From Salinimonas profundi (GTDB taxonomy: Bacteria > Pseudomonadota > Gammaproteobacteria > Enterobacterales > Alteromonadaceae): 64,000 nt of DNA. The DNA lies in assembly GCF_014750655.1 (NCBI RefSeq), contig NZ_JABBXD010000013.1, positions 26,306 through 90,305 of the forward strand, in the 5' to 3' direction. A program made the position numbers and the translations under genes. Shown one piece after another: positions 9,207 through 18,738 of the stretch. Numbering within the stretch: position 1 is the first letter of the stretch; every line of letters begins with the position of its first letter. Below the pieces are notes generated by a model. That model saw only the letters and a program-made list of their open reading frames with translations. It ran no database searches and was not told the origin of the DNA.

Positions 9207-11120
9207 CTATTCTATTTCAGATAAAAACGCTTCTACCTGCGCTAAACTGCGGGTGCGGCGCATGTCAGGCAAACTGGCAAGAAATGTTTTTGCATAAGGT
9301 TTGGTCACCAGACGATTATCACAGATTACCAGCACTCCTTTATCGCCGGGATCACGAATCAGTCGTCCTGCGCCCTGTTTCAGCGTAATGACTGCCTGCG
9401 GTATCTGGATGGCTGCGAAAGGGTTTGCTCCGCGCTTTTTAACATCTTCCATCCGCGCCTGCAGCAATGGATCATCCGGTGAGGCAAAGGGCAATTTATC
9501 TATCATCACACAGACCAGATCACTGCCCCGGACATCCACGCCTTCCCAAAACGCCCCGGTGCCAAGTAAAACTGCATTCTCATCAGCCAAATACTCAGCC
9601 AGCAGCGCCTGTTTGGTCGTCGACCCCTGCACCAACAGCGGATTATCTATCTCATCGGCCAGTTTGCCGGCGATCTCTTTTAGCATGGCATGGCTGGTAA
9701 ACAGTAAAAAACAACGCCCCCGGCTGGCCTTGATTAAGGACTTCGCGGTCTCAAGCAAGGTCTGTTTCAACTGAAAACTATTTGGCTCGGGCAAGTACCG
9801 GGGAACGCACAACACAGCCTGTTTCTGGTAATCAAAGGGGCTATCCAGCCCCAGCGTTGTGGCCTCTTCCAGCCCCATGCGACGCTGGAAATGCTTAAAG
9901 CCGTCATCCACCATTAATGTTGCGGAGGTAAATACCCATCCGCGAGGCGGGTCGCTGATAAAACGACGGAACTTTGCCGCAATCGAAAGCGGTGTCAAAT
10001 GCAGAACCAGGTGCCGCGGGCTGGTTTCATACCACAAACTGACCCCGGTCTGTGTGGTATTCCTGAAGGCATCAAGCTGTTCGCGAGCCTGAACAATTCG
10101 CTCGTACAGATTATCAAGATCTTTATCACGACCAATATTCAGCTTACACACTTCATGTAAAACGCCCAGTGCATCGGCAAGGCGACTTATCTGAGTCTGC
10201 ACATCCTCGCGCTCCATTGCTTCCACCCAGTTGCCTCGCTGAGGCGTTTCAGGAAAAAGCAGGCGAAGATCCGCCGCCACAATCCGGCATTTATCCGCGG
10301 CTTTATCCAGTTGACCAGCATCTTTCAGCACGGTTCTGAACAGCAGCGTAATATCCTTGGCCATTTCGCTGAGCTGCCGGGTGGACAGTGCCTCACCAAA
10401 ATAGTCACTGGCAATATCCGGGATCTGATGCGCTTCATCAAAAATTACCGCATCGGCTTCAGGCACAAGCTCGCCAAAGCCGGTGTCCTTCAGCGCCATA
10501 TCAGCGAAGAAAAGATGATGGTTCACCACAATCACATCCGCATCCAGCGCATTACGGCGAGCCTTCACCAGATAACAATCTTCGTAGTCCGGGCAGTCCC
10601 GCCCCAGACAATTATCCACGGTGGAGGTGACCAGCGGTAAAACGCGGGCATCTTCAGGCAGGGTTTTCAGTTCTCCCATATCACCGGTTTTGGTGGTGGT
10701 AGACCATGTTTTAACGGCTGAAAGTTGATCCAGCGTTTCTTTTTCAAGCAAGGTGGAATTACCGCCATGCTGCGATAACCGGTGCAGACAAAGATAATTA
10801 GCGCGCCCTTTCAATAGCGCGGTTTTACGCAGACTTCCCAGCGCCTTTTTAACCAGCGGTAAATCACGGTGGTAAAGCTGTTCCTGCAGATTTTTAGTAC
10901 CGGTAGACACGATGGCTTTGCCTTTGCCCATCAAGGCCGGAGCCAGATAGGCAAAGGTTTTGCCGGTCCCCGTTCCGGCTTCCACTATAAGACTTTGCTT
11001 TTTATCCAGTGCTGTTTTTACCGCTTTAGCCATTTCCGTCTGGGCGTCACGGGGAACAAATCCATCAATGGTGCGGGCCAGCAGGCCGTCAGCAGAAAAT
11101 ACAGAAGAAATTGAAGGCAT
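9207..11120 (-). CDS. yoaA: ATP-dependent DNA helicase, YoaA/DinG family
   Basis: Start taken at ATG 11120 (MPSISSVFSADGLLARTIDG); 20 further upstream codons have no family resemblance. 637 residues. Motif I IVEAGTGTGKTFAYLAP, the Fe-S cysteines around NCLGRDCPDYEDCYL, the DEAH box VIFDEAHQIPD, and the C-terminal helicase motifs GTGAFWEGVDVRG and QGAGRLIRD are visible. YoaA is an XPD-like 5'-3' helicase that interacts with the replication clamp loader in E. coli and helps repair stalled forks. First gene of the yoaA-tsaB unit. Confidence 0.95.
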   Translation of the reverse strand: MPSISSVFSADGLLARTIDGFVPRDAQTEMAKAVKTALDKKQSLIVEAGTGTGKTFAYLAPALMGKGKAIVSTGTKNLQEQLYHRDLPLVKKALGSLRKTALLKGRANYLCLHRLSQHGGNSTLLEKETLDQLSAVKTWSTTTKTGDMGELKTLPEDARVLPLVTSTVDNCLGRDCPDYEDCYLVKARRNALDADVIVVNHHLFFADMALKDTGFGELVPEADAVIFDEAHQIPDIASDYFGEALSTRQLSEMAKDITLLFRTVLKDAGQLDKAADKCRIVAADLRLLFPETPQRGNWVEAMEREDVQTQISRLADALGVLHEVCKLNIGRDKDLDNLYERIVQAREQLDAFRNTTQTGVSLWYETSPRHLVLHLTPLSIAAKFRRFISDPPRGWVFTSATLMVDDGFKHFQRRMGLEEATTLGLDSPFDYQKQAVLCVPRYLPEPNSFQLKQTLLETAKSLIKASRGRCFLLFTSHAMLKEIAGKLADEIDNPLLVQGSTTKQALLAEYLADENAVLLGTGAFWEGVDVRGSDLVCVMIDKLPFASPDDPLLQARMEDVKKRGANPFAAIQIPQAVITLKQGAGRLIRDPGDKGVLVICDNRLVTKPYAKTFLASLPDMRRTRSLAQVEAFLSEIE

Positions 11121-11302
11121 AGTCACCCGAACAACAGCAAAAACCGTATTATGCCAGATAATTAAAAGACATGGCGACACCGGCTGAAATTTTACCCTGC
11201 TATTTTTGATTTTTGATCGTGTTATCAGCTAGGGTAAGTACAAAGTCCTTACACAAAAGAAATTTTTCTTTTACAAAAAGCAATAACAAAAGAGACAAGA
11301 AC

Positions 11303-11851
11303 GTGAAATCTACACTCAGGCTGGCGGTCATTCTCTGCGTGCTGTGGGTATTGCTCTCAGGGCACTTTACGCCATTATTGTTGTTTTTAGGGGTTGCGTC
11401 TGTAGCTTTGGTGCTATGGATGGACTGGCGCATGGATGAAATTGATCATGAGCAGTTTTACCTGCCGGTAACCCGCGATCTGTTTACCCACGTGGTGAAG
11501 CTTAGTTGGCTGGTTATCCTTTCCAACATTGATGTTTGTTTACGAATTTATGGAATTCGCAAAGCATCTCCTACGTTTATGGAAATTCCTCTGCCATTTG
11601 AAAATCCTCTGTCCAAAGTGATTTTTGCTAATGCTATTACCCTTACCCCCGGCACTGTAAGTATGGTTATAAACGACAATACGCTGCTCATTCACAGTGT
11701 CAGTAAAGAAGGCGCTGAGGATCTTAAAAACGGGGCGATGGTAAATATTATCCCGCGAATTAAAGATCAGTACGTTAAAACCGTACCGGTACCGGCATCA
11801 ACACCTTCCTACCCACCTAAAAAGATCAAAGAAAAGGATGTGAGTTTATGA
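11303..11851 (+). CDS. mrpE: Mrp-type Na+/H+ antiporter subunit E
   Basis: Start taken at GTG 11303 (VKSTLRLAVILCVLWVLLSG), because the upstream extension is basic and unlike the family. 182 residues with two or three N-terminal membrane segments and the MrpE signature FANAITLTPGTVSMVIN near residue 115. Subunit E is a membrane component needed for assembly and activity of Mrp antiporters. First gene of a ten-gene operon; its stop overlaps the next gene by four bases. Confidence 0.9.
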   Translation: MKSTLRLAVILCVLWVLLSGHFTPLLLFLGVASVALVLWMDWRMDEIDHEQFYLPVTRDLFTHVVKLSWLVILSNIDVCLRIYGIRKASPTFMEIPLPFENPLSKVIFANAITLTPGTVSMVINDNTLLIHSVSKEGAEDLKNGAMVNIIPRIKDQYVKTVPVPASTPSYPPKKIKEKDVSL

Positions 11852-12144
11852 CGCCGCTCTATCTGGGGGCTGGCATTGCTTTTCTGGTTACCATGGCGAT
11901 GGCACTGGCCAGAGCATTTCTGGGGCCGACTGTTTTTGACCGTATCCTCGCGGTCAATATGTTCGGCACCAAGGCCGTATTGCTGGTTGCGCTGATCGCT
12001 TTTTTTTCAGGCCGGGAAGATTTGTTAGATATCGCATTATTGTATTCCCTGTTGAATTTTATTGGCGTGGTCGCTGCGTTGCGGCTGGTTGAGCGCGGGC
12101 ATTTTTTCGCCGCTACCGAACGTGAAGAGGATAAAGAGAACTGA
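11848..12144 (+). CDS. mrpF: Mrp-type antiporter subunit F
   Basis: 98 residues, three predicted membrane helices. The motif GPTVFDRILAVNMFGTK and the later LLDIALLYSLLNFIG are the MrpF signatures. Overlaps mrpE by four bases and mrpG by one base, so expression is tightly coupled. Confidence 0.93.
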   Translation: MTPLYLGAGIAFLVTMAMALARAFLGPTVFDRILAVNMFGTKAVLLVALIAFFSGREDLLDIALLYSLLNFIGVVAALRLVERGHFFAATEREEDKEN

Positions 12145-12461
12145 TGGAGATATTGTCTTACTTGCTGATAATTATCGCCTGTGTACTCAGCCTTACCGGT
12201 GCACTGGGTTTATTCCGCCTGCCAGATTTTTACTCTCGATTGCATGCGGTGGGTATTACCGACACGCTGTGTTCATTTTTGCTGCTGGCAGGACTGGCGT
12301 GTCAGTCCGGCTGGTCACTCACCTCTGCCAAGTTGCTCATCGTTTTCGCCTTTTTACTTTTTACCAGTCCGGTTTCTTCCTATGCTCTGGCGCACAGCGC
12401 GTGGCGGTGGGGACTAAAAGGGCATGCGACTGACAATCACGATGAGGCGGATTTAAAATGA
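12144..12461 (+). CDS. mrpG: Mrp-type antiporter subunit G
   Basis: 105 residues, three membrane segments. SLTGALGLFRLPDFYSRLHA followed by VGITDTLCSFLLL is the conserved MrpG core. The C-terminal cytoplasmic tail is acidic and His-containing (GHATDNHDEADLK). Overlaps both neighbours. Confidence 0.93.
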   Translation: MEILSYLLIIIACVLSLTGALGLFRLPDFYSRLHAVGITDTLCSFLLLAGLACQSGWSLTSAKLLIVFAFLLFTSPVSSYALAHSAWRWGLKGHATDNHDEADLK

Positions 12462-13018
12462 GTTTATTATTAAATACCGTCCTCCTGGTTTTCTTGCTGG
12501 TCACCGCCTTTGCCGTGATGCGAGTAAAGGTATTACTGGCCATGGTGATGCTCTTTGGCTTATACAGTCTGTTGGTTTCCAGTCTTTTTGTGGTACTCGA
12601 TGCCCCCGATGTGGCATTTACTGAAGCGGCCGTCGGCACCGGAATTTCAACCGTTCTGATGCTTGCAACGCTGGCAGCGATCCGACACGGGCACAGCGCG
12701 CCTATCAAGCCGGGAAAACGAGCCCTGCCCCTTGCCCTGAGCCTGGCGATGGGCGCACTGCTTATCTTTGGTATCCAGGATCTGCCGAATTTTGGTGAAG
12801 CAAACTCACCGGCTTATCGGGAGGTCGCTCAGCACTATATCGATAAAGGTCAGCAGGAAACCGGCGTTCCCAATCTGGTGACGGCCGTACTTGCCAGCTA
12901 TCGCGGCTTTGACACACTGGGCGAGGTAACGGTGGTACTGACTGCCGGTATTGGTGTGCTGTTGTTATTAGGGCGTCGTGAAAAAGTCCACCTGATCGCG
13001 AGGAAGTCCAATGAGTGA
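12458..13018 (+). CDS. DUF4040/MbhD-MbhE-like subunit (detached C-terminal part of MrpA)
   Basis: 186 residues in two parts. The N-terminal half (to about 85) has three helices and the motif DAPDVAFTEAAVGTGISTVL, which is the MbhD/DUF4040 signature normally found inside the C-terminal region of MrpA. The second half has two helices with a polar insert and GFDTLGEVTVVLTAGIGVLL, resembling the MbhE/MrpB-N part. In classical Mrp systems this is fused to the large MrpA; here it is a separate gene, as in archaeal membrane-bound hydrogenase type modules. Confidence 0.85.
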   Translation: MSLLLNTVLLVFLLVTAFAVMRVKVLLAMVMLFGLYSLLVSSLFVVLDAPDVAFTEAAVGTGISTVLMLATLAAIRHGHSAPIKPGKRALPLALSLAMGALLIFGIQDLPNFGEANSPAYREVAQHYIDKGQQETGVPNLVTAVLASYRGFDTLGEVTVVLTAGIGVLLLLGRREKVHLIARKSNE

Positions 13019-13433
13019 AAGCCTGATCCTCAGAGTGGTGACCAAATGGCTGGTGCCGGTCATCTTATTGTTTGCCCTTTACGTGCAATTTCATGGTGAT
13101 TATAGCCCCGGCGGCGGTTTTCAGGCGGGGGTTATTTTTAGCAGTGGCTTTTTACTTTATGCACTGGTTTACGGTGTCGATGCCACTACGCGTGTCTTAC
13201 CCGAAGCTGTACTGCGCATCGGCGCCTGCCTTGGCGTCCTGCTCTATGGCGGTGTTGGCGTGGTATCCCTGATTCGCGGCGGAACTTTTTTAAACTACAG
13301 CGTGCTGGCTGAAACGCCGGTGGCCGGCCAGCATTTAGGCATTATTTTAATTGAGCTTGGCGTAGGCATTACCGTGGCCTGCGTGATGTTGTTACTGTTT
13401 TACACCTTCGCAAGGAACATTCCACCACAATGA
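13011..13433 (+). CDS. mrpB: Mrp-type antiporter subunit B
   Basis: 140 residues, four predicted helices. QFHGDYSPGGGFQAGVIFSS is the hallmark of MnhB/MrpB proteins. Overlaps the preceding gene by eight bases and the next by four. Confidence 0.93.
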   Translation: MSESLILRVVTKWLVPVILLFALYVQFHGDYSPGGGFQAGVIFSSGFLLYALVYGVDATTRVLPEAVLRIGACLGVLLYGGVGVVSLIRGGTFLNYSVLAETPVAGQHLGIILIELGVGITVACVMLLLFYTFARNIPPQ

Positions 13434-13798
13434 CGGCTTATATTCTTGGACATCTTAACTACTGGCTGATTATCGGGGTCATGATGATAGGCATGTTCAC
13501 GATGATGAGCAGCCCTAATCTGATGAAAAAACTGGCTGGATTAAGCGTGTTTCAAACCGCGGTCATTCTGTTTTACGTTAGTGTCGGTAAAGTAGAGGGC
13601 GGCACGGCGCCCATCATCACGGATGTTGCTACCCGCTATGCAAACCCCCTGCCCCAGGTATTGATGCTAACAGCGATTGTGGTCGGCGTCGCTACGATGG
13701 CACTGGGTTTCGCGCTGATTATTCGTATCAAGCGCGCCTACGAAAGTATTGAAGAAGATGAGATCCACCAGCAGATTCAAAAGGAGGAGCTGGATTAA
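13430..13798 (+). CDS. mrpC: Mrp-type antiporter subunit C (NuoK-like)
   Basis: 122 residues with three membrane helices in the NuoK pattern: IGVMMIGMFTMMSSPNLMKK, then LSVFQTAVILFYVSVG, then NPLPQVLMLTAIVVGVATMA. NuoK-like subunits take part in the proton path. The C-terminal tail is acidic. Overlaps subunit D by one base. Confidence 0.93.
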   Translation: MTAYILGHLNYWLIIGVMMIGMFTMMSSPNLMKKLAGLSVFQTAVILFYVSVGKVEGGTAPIITDVATRYANPLPQVLMLTAIVVGVATMALGFALIIRIKRAYESIEEDEIHQQIQKEELD

Positions 13799-15297
13799 TG
13801 GAAGCATACACGGTACTGCTGGTTGTTATACCGTTAATCAGCGCGCCGCTTACCGCACTTATTGCGAACCGGCACGTTGCCTGGGGACTATCATTACTCG
13901 TCGGGGCTGCAACATTTGTCATTGCGCTGATGCTGTTACAGGATGTCATCACTGGCCGCGTTATTCACTATGAACTGGGTGGCTGGAAGCCGCCCTGGGG
14001 TATAGAGTATGTGATTGACGCGCTAAATGCGCTGGTGGCAGTCATCGTTACCGCCTTTGCGTTGCTCAGCGTCTTGTTCGGGCGACAGTCGGTAGAGCGG
14101 GAAGTCCACGACAGCCAGCTTCACTTATTTTACGCGGCATTTCAGCTGGTTTTACTGGGCTTACTGGGGATGGCGCTGACCGGAGATATCTTCAACCTCT
14201 TTGTGTTTTTGGAAATCTCTTCGTTATCTTCGTACGCACTTATCGCTATGGGACACAAGCGTCAGGCATTAGTTGCGTCATTTAATTATCTGATTGCCGG
14301 CACCCTGGGCGCGACCTTCTTTTTGTTGGGTATCGGATTTTTATATGCCGCGTCTGGCACACTCAATATGGCCGATATTGCCAGCCGCTTTGAGCAGTAT
14401 GATGCCATGGCGCTGGTCATCACAGCATTGCTATTCATTCTTATCGGGCTGGCGCTTAAAGCGGCGGCGTTTCCCTTACATTCCTGGTTGCCGGATGCTT
14501 ACACGCAAGCGCCATCGATGGTTACCGTTTTTCTGGCTTCAACATCAACCAAGGTGGCAGTGTATGTTCTGATCCGCTGCTTATATCACGTATTTCCCCA
14601 AGAGTACTGGTCGCAACTCCTACTCCCCTCATTTTTACTGCTGAGCGGGTGTCTGGGTATGTTATATGGCTCTTATAAGGCGATTCAGCAAGACTCCATC
14701 AAACGGCTTCTGGCCTACTCTTCTGTAGCGCAGCTTGGCTATATGATTGTAGGTATTGGTTTAAATAATGAAACCGGGCTGACCGCGACAGTGGTTCATA
14801 TGTTTAATCATGCCATCACCAAAGGTGCACTGTTTATGGCAGCGGGCATGGTGTTTTACAGAATGCATACCACCAGCCTGCATCAGCTTCGTGGTGCAGG
14901 TAAAACAATGCCGTGGACAACCGGCGCATTTGTCATCGGCGGCCTGAGCTTGATTGGTGTACCGGGCACCGCTGGTTTTATCAGCAAATGGTATCTGCTA
15001 CAGGCTGCGCTTGAAAATAACAATTATCTGGTAGTGGCATCGCTGCTTATTGCATCGATTATGGCAATTATGTACGTATGGAAAATTATCGAGGCACTCT
15101 ATTTTGATGGTGAAGAAAAACTTCACCTGCATCAGGTCCCGTCTGGCCAGGACATTGTGGCGGCGATGCCGCTGGCTACCTTGTGCTGCTATCTGCTGGT
15201 AGCGGCCTGTATTTACTTTGGCCTGTACACCGATCTTTCCCTTGATGCAGCGAAAACGGCGGCCCAGTCGCTGTTTGCCGGAGGACCGGCGCGATGA
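13798..15297 (+). CDS. mrpD: Antiporter-like subunit D, first copy (NuoN/MrpD type)
   Basis: 499 residues, about 14 membrane helices. Key charged residues of antiporter-like subunits are visible: Glu in FVFLEISSLSSYALIAMG (helix 5), Lys in LALKAAAFPLHSWLPDAY (helix 7), Lys in ASTSTKVAVYVL (helix 8) and Lys in FNHAITKGALFMAAG (helix 12). All are retained, so this copy should be competent in proton transfer. Overlaps the next gene by four bases. Confidence 0.92.
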   Translation: MEAYTVLLVVIPLISAPLTALIANRHVAWGLSLLVGAATFVIALMLLQDVITGRVIHYELGGWKPPWGIEYVIDALNALVAVIVTAFALLSVLFGRQSVEREVHDSQLHLFYAAFQLVLLGLLGMALTGDIFNLFVFLEISSLSSYALIAMGHKRQALVASFNYLIAGTLGATFFLLGIGFLYAASGTLNMADIASRFEQYDAMALVITALLFILIGLALKAAAFPLHSWLPDAYTQAPSMVTVFLASTSTKVAVYVLIRCLYHVFPQEYWSQLLLPSFLLLSGCLGMLYGSYKAIQQDSIKRLLAYSSVAQLGYMIVGIGLNNETGLTATVVHMFNHAITKGALFMAAGMVFYRMHTTSLHQLRGAGKTMPWTTGAFVIGGLSLIGVPGTAGFISKWYLLQAALENNNYLVVASLLIASIMAIMYVWKIIEALYFDGEEKLHLHQVPSGQDIVAAMPLATLCCYLLVAACIYFGLYTDLSLDAAKTAAQSLFAGGPAR

Positions 15298-16766
15298 ATT
15301 ATCCCCTGATGATGATTGCTGCACTGATATTGCCACTGATAGCCACTGTTCTGATCAGTCTTCTTGGTCGGTGGCCAAATATTCGTGAATCTGTATCAGC
15401 GGTCACCGCAGCGCTTCTTTTTGCGGTCATTTGGTGGCTTTTTCAGGCCCCCGCTGAAGCAGTAACGCTGGTAGCCGCAGCGCCGATAGAAAGCTTAAAG
15501 ATTGCTTTTTCAGTATCTCGTTTAGGTATTCTGTTTGCGCTTATTGCCAGCGGCCTGTGGCTGGTGACCACCATCTACGCCGCGGGCTACATGCGTGCCC
15601 ACTATGAAAAAAATCAAACACGTTTTTTTGCCCTGTTTGCCCTGGCCATAGCGTCTGTTATGGCGATCGCATTTTCAGACAATTTGTTCACTTTATTCAT
15701 TTTTTATGAGGTGCTGACGGTCTCAACTTACCCGCTTGTCACACACGCCGGCACATCTGCTGCACGCCGGGGAGGCAAACGTTACCTGTTAATTCTGATG
15801 GGATCGTCAATTGGCTTTTTCCTGCCAGCGATGATTATTACCTGGCTTTCTGCCGGCACCCTGACCTTTGAACACGGTGGCATTTTACAGGGAAAGGTCG
15901 ATACTTCCTGGTTATGGGTACTGATGCTGTTGTTTATGTTTGGCGTGAGTAAAGCCGGTTTGATGCCTTTTCACCGCTGGCTACCATCGGCCATGGTCGC
16001 GCCTACACCTGTCAGTGCGCTTCTGCACGCGGTGGCAGTGGTTAAGGCTGGTGTCTTTACCCTGCTTAAAGTAGTGCTTTTCATTGTCGGTCCGGATTTT
16101 TTAGCACAAAGCGAACTCTCCCAGTATCTGTTAATTGTTCCTATGCTAACCATCTTACTGGCCTCGCTGGTGGCAATGACACGTAACAACCTTAAAGAAC
16201 GGTTGGCGTACAGCACGGTCAGTCAGCTTAGTTACATTGTCTTGGGCGCTTTTATGCTCAATCAAAGTGGCCTGATTGGCGGTACGATGCATCTGGCGAT
16301 GCATGCATTTGCCAAGATCACGCTGTTTTTTGCTGCCGGCGCTATCCTGGTTGCGACACACAAAACCAAAGTCAGCGAACTGAACGGGCTGGGCAGACAA
16401 ATGCCTTTTACCTTCGTATTTTTTGCTATCGGCGCAATGAGCATTATCGGCCTGCCCTTCTTTGGTGGCATGTGGAGTAAATGGTATCTGGTAAACGGGG
16501 CGGTCGAGTTTACTGGCCAGCCTGTCATGCAGTGGTCTTTATCCATCACGCTGATGATCAGCACGCTTTTAAATATCTGGTATTTACTGACTATTCCTAT
16601 GCACGCCTTTTTCAAACCTGCAACAGATAATTCAACGTTCAAAGAAGCGCCGGTTTCCTGTTTGATTGCTATGGCAGTACCGGCTGCGATGTGTATTTAT
16701 TTCTTCTTCGATCCGCACCTCATCTATGATCTGGCAAGCGAAATTGTCACAGGAGACGGGCAATGA
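15294..16766 (+). CDS. Antiporter-like subunit, second copy (NuoM/MrpD-like)
   Basis: 490 residues, polytopic. Glu in LFIFYEVLTVSTYPLVTHAG, Lys in FGVSKAGLMPFHRWLPSAM, Lys in VAVVKAGVFTLLK and Lys in HAFAKITLFFAAG correspond to the conserved charged residues. The sequence differs clearly from the upstream copy, so it is an old paralogue and not a recent duplication. Overlaps the following small gene by four bases. Confidence 0.9.
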   Translation: MNYPLMMIAALILPLIATVLISLLGRWPNIRESVSAVTAALLFAVIWWLFQAPAEAVTLVAAAPIESLKIAFSVSRLGILFALIASGLWLVTTIYAAGYMRAHYEKNQTRFFALFALAIASVMAIAFSDNLFTLFIFYEVLTVSTYPLVTHAGTSAARRGGKRYLLILMGSSIGFFLPAMIITWLSAGTLTFEHGGILQGKVDTSWLWVLMLLFMFGVSKAGLMPFHRWLPSAMVAPTPVSALLHAVAVVKAGVFTLLKVVLFIVGPDFLAQSELSQYLLIVPMLTILLASLVAMTRNNLKERLAYSTVSQLSYIVLGAFMLNQSGLIGGTMHLAMHAFAKITLFFAAGAILVATHKTKVSELNGLGRQMPFTFVFFAIGAMSIIGLPFFGGMWSKWYLVNGAVEFTGQPVMQWSLSITLMISTLLNIWYLLTIPMHAFFKPATDNSTFKEAPVSCLIAMAVPAAMCIYFFFDPHLIYDLASEIVTGDGQ

Positions 16767-17056
16767 GTCATCAGCATAAAGACGATGGACTGTTTGACGA
16801 TCCCAGGGTTGTCACATGGATTTTGCGGGTATTTTACGGTATCTGCGCAGCACTGGTGCTAGTCGACTTCATCGTGCACCGGCATATTTACACAGCCGTA
16901 GAAAAAATCCCGGCGTTTTACGCACTTTATGGGTTTGTCGCCTGTGTGCTGTTGGTCTTTGCTGCAAAGGGCTTGCGCACTCTTCTGATGCGTAAAGAAG
17001 ACTATTATGATGCCCAAGCAGGACAAAATCAGAAAACGCAGGAGGATGACCGCTAA
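16763..17056 (+). CDS. Small two-helix membrane protein of the antiporter operon
   Basis: 97 residues with two predicted membrane helices (about 18-38 and 50-68) separated by HRHIYTAVEKIPAFYALYG, and a polar C-terminus. I do not know a function; proteins of this type accompany extended Mrp-like operons. It overlaps both flanking genes (four bases and one base), so it is very likely a structural or assembly subunit of the same complex. Confidence 0.75.
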   Translation: MSHQHKDDGLFDDPRVVTWILRVFYGICAALVLVDFIVHRHIYTAVEKIPAFYALYGFVACVLLVFAAKGLRTLLMRKEDYYDAQAGQNQKTQEDDR

Positions 17057-18738
17057 TGTGGATTGCCAATCTTCCTCCGTTTGTTGTTTTCTTTGTTTTC
17101 GCGCTGTTTGCGCCGGTACTGAAAGGTCGGCTTAGAGCATTATTGTTATTGGCACCGGTCTGGGGTGGATTAAATCTTGCGATGACCGCCGCGGATTCAG
17201 GAGGTGTTACCTGGCAGTTCACTGATCTGATACTGGACCTGTATTATGTCGACCGGCTCAGCCTGCTGTTCGGATACCTGTTTCATATTGCCGCGTTTAT
17301 CGCGCTGATATACTCGTTACACGTAAAAGACTCGGTTCAACAGGTAAGCGGCCTGTTGTATGCAGGCAGTGCGCTGGGAGCTGTTTTCGCCGGGGATATG
17401 CTAACCGTCTTTATCTTCTGGGAGCTGCTGGCAGTCACCTCAGCATTTTTAATATGGGCGCGACGAACACCTGAAGCAATCCGGGCCGCCAATCGCTACG
17501 TGGTGATTCAGGTCTTGTCCGGAGTACTTATGCTCACCGGCGTTGTCATGCTCTATCAGCAAACCGGTACGCTTCGCCTGGCCTATATCGGGCTGGAGGG
17601 CACCGCGGCCTGGTTGATATTTATCGCGCTGGGAATAAAATGCGCCTTTCCGTTTTTCCATACGTGGCTGACTGATGCATACCCGTTGGCGACCCCGACC
17701 GGTACGTTATATTTATCCGCCTTTACCACCAAGGTGGCGATATACCTTCTGGCCCGTACATTTCCCGGCGAGCCACTGCTCATCTATATTGGCGCAGCCA
17801 TGACCTGCTTCCCGATATTCTACGCGGTGATTGAAAATGATTTGCGCAAGGTACTGGCATATTCATTGATTAACCAGCTCGGCTTTATGGTATGTGGTAT
17901 CGGTGTGGGTACTGCCCTGGCACTAAATGGCGCAGTAGCGCATGCCTTTAACGATGTTATCTTTAAAGGCTTACTGTTTATGACGATGGGCGCTGTACTC
18001 ACGCGCGTCGGCCACGTGAATGGTTCAGATCTGGGGGGACTGTATAAAACCATGCCCCGGACGACAGTTTTTTGTCTGGTGGGCGCCGCGTCTATTTCAG
18101 CTTTCCCCCTTTTCAGCGGCTTTGTCAGTAAAAGCATGGTGATGGCGGCGTTACTTGAGCAGGACCAGTTGATTGTCTGGCTGATGTTACTGTTCGCCTC
18201 TGCGGGTGTTTTTCATCATGCCGGCATCAAAATTCCTTTCTTCGCGTTTTTCGCGCACGATTCAGGATTGCGCCCTAAAGAAGCGCCTCTCAATATGCAG
18301 CTGGCAATGGCTATCGGCGCTATACTGTGCATTGCGATTGGCGTGCACCCTGAATGGTTGTACGGCCTACTTCCCTGGCAAAACGACTATTCACCGTATG
18401 ATATGACGCACACCCTGACACAACTGCAGCTGTTATTTTTCTCTGCGCTGGCCTTTGTCTGGCTTAATAAACAGGGCCTGTATCCACCAGAGCTACGCTC
18501 AGTGAATATCGATGTAGAGTGGTTTTATCGCCGGCTGCTGCCGGCCTCAGGCAACCGCGTGGTTAATACACTGGTCAACGCACGCTCTGCGTTCAGACAA
18601 AATGTCCGTATCATTGCTGATCAGTTCGCGCGTCGCAGCACCCCTATGCCCACCGGGACAGTGACAATTCTGACCCGGCGAATGGCCTGGGTATTCATCG
18701 CATTGATGCTATTGGTGATCGGAAGCCTTTTGCTCTAG
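17056..18738 (+). CDS. Antiporter-like subunit, third copy (NuoL/MrpA-N like)
   Basis: 560 residues, polytopic. Glu in VFIFWELLAVTSAFLIWARR, Lys in IALGIKCAFPFFHTWLTDAY, Lys in SAFTTKVAIYLLAR and Lys in HAFNDVIFKGLLFMTMG match the conserved set. A longer C-terminal extension with an additional helix at the very end (WVFIALMLLVIGSLLL) follows a basic cytoplasmic stretch; a comparable extended end occurs in NuoL-type subunits. Last gene of the operon; its 3' end overlaps the opposite-strand amylase gene by 30 bases. Confidence 0.88.
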   Translation: MWIANLPPFVVFFVFALFAPVLKGRLRALLLLAPVWGGLNLAMTAADSGGVTWQFTDLILDLYYVDRLSLLFGYLFHIAAFIALIYSLHVKDSVQQVSGLLYAGSALGAVFAGDMLTVFIFWELLAVTSAFLIWARRTPEAIRAANRYVVIQVLSGVLMLTGVVMLYQQTGTLRLAYIGLEGTAAWLIFIALGIKCAFPFFHTWLTDAYPLATPTGTLYLSAFTTKVAIYLLARTFPGEPLLIYIGAAMTCFPIFYAVIENDLRKVLAYSLINQLGFMVCGIGVGTALALNGAVAHAFNDVIFKGLLFMTMGAVLTRVGHVNGSDLGGLYKTMPRTTVFCLVGAASISAFPLFSGFVSKSMVMAALLEQDQLIVWLMLLFASAGVFHHAGIKIPFFAFFAHDSGLRPKEAPLNMQLAMAIGAILCIAIGVHPEWLYGLLPWQNDYSPYDMTHTLTQLQLLFFSALAFVWLNKQGLYPPELRSVNIDVEWFYRRLLPASGNRVVNTLVNARSAFRQNVRIIADQFARRSTPMPTGTVTILTRRMAWVFIALMLLVIGSLLL

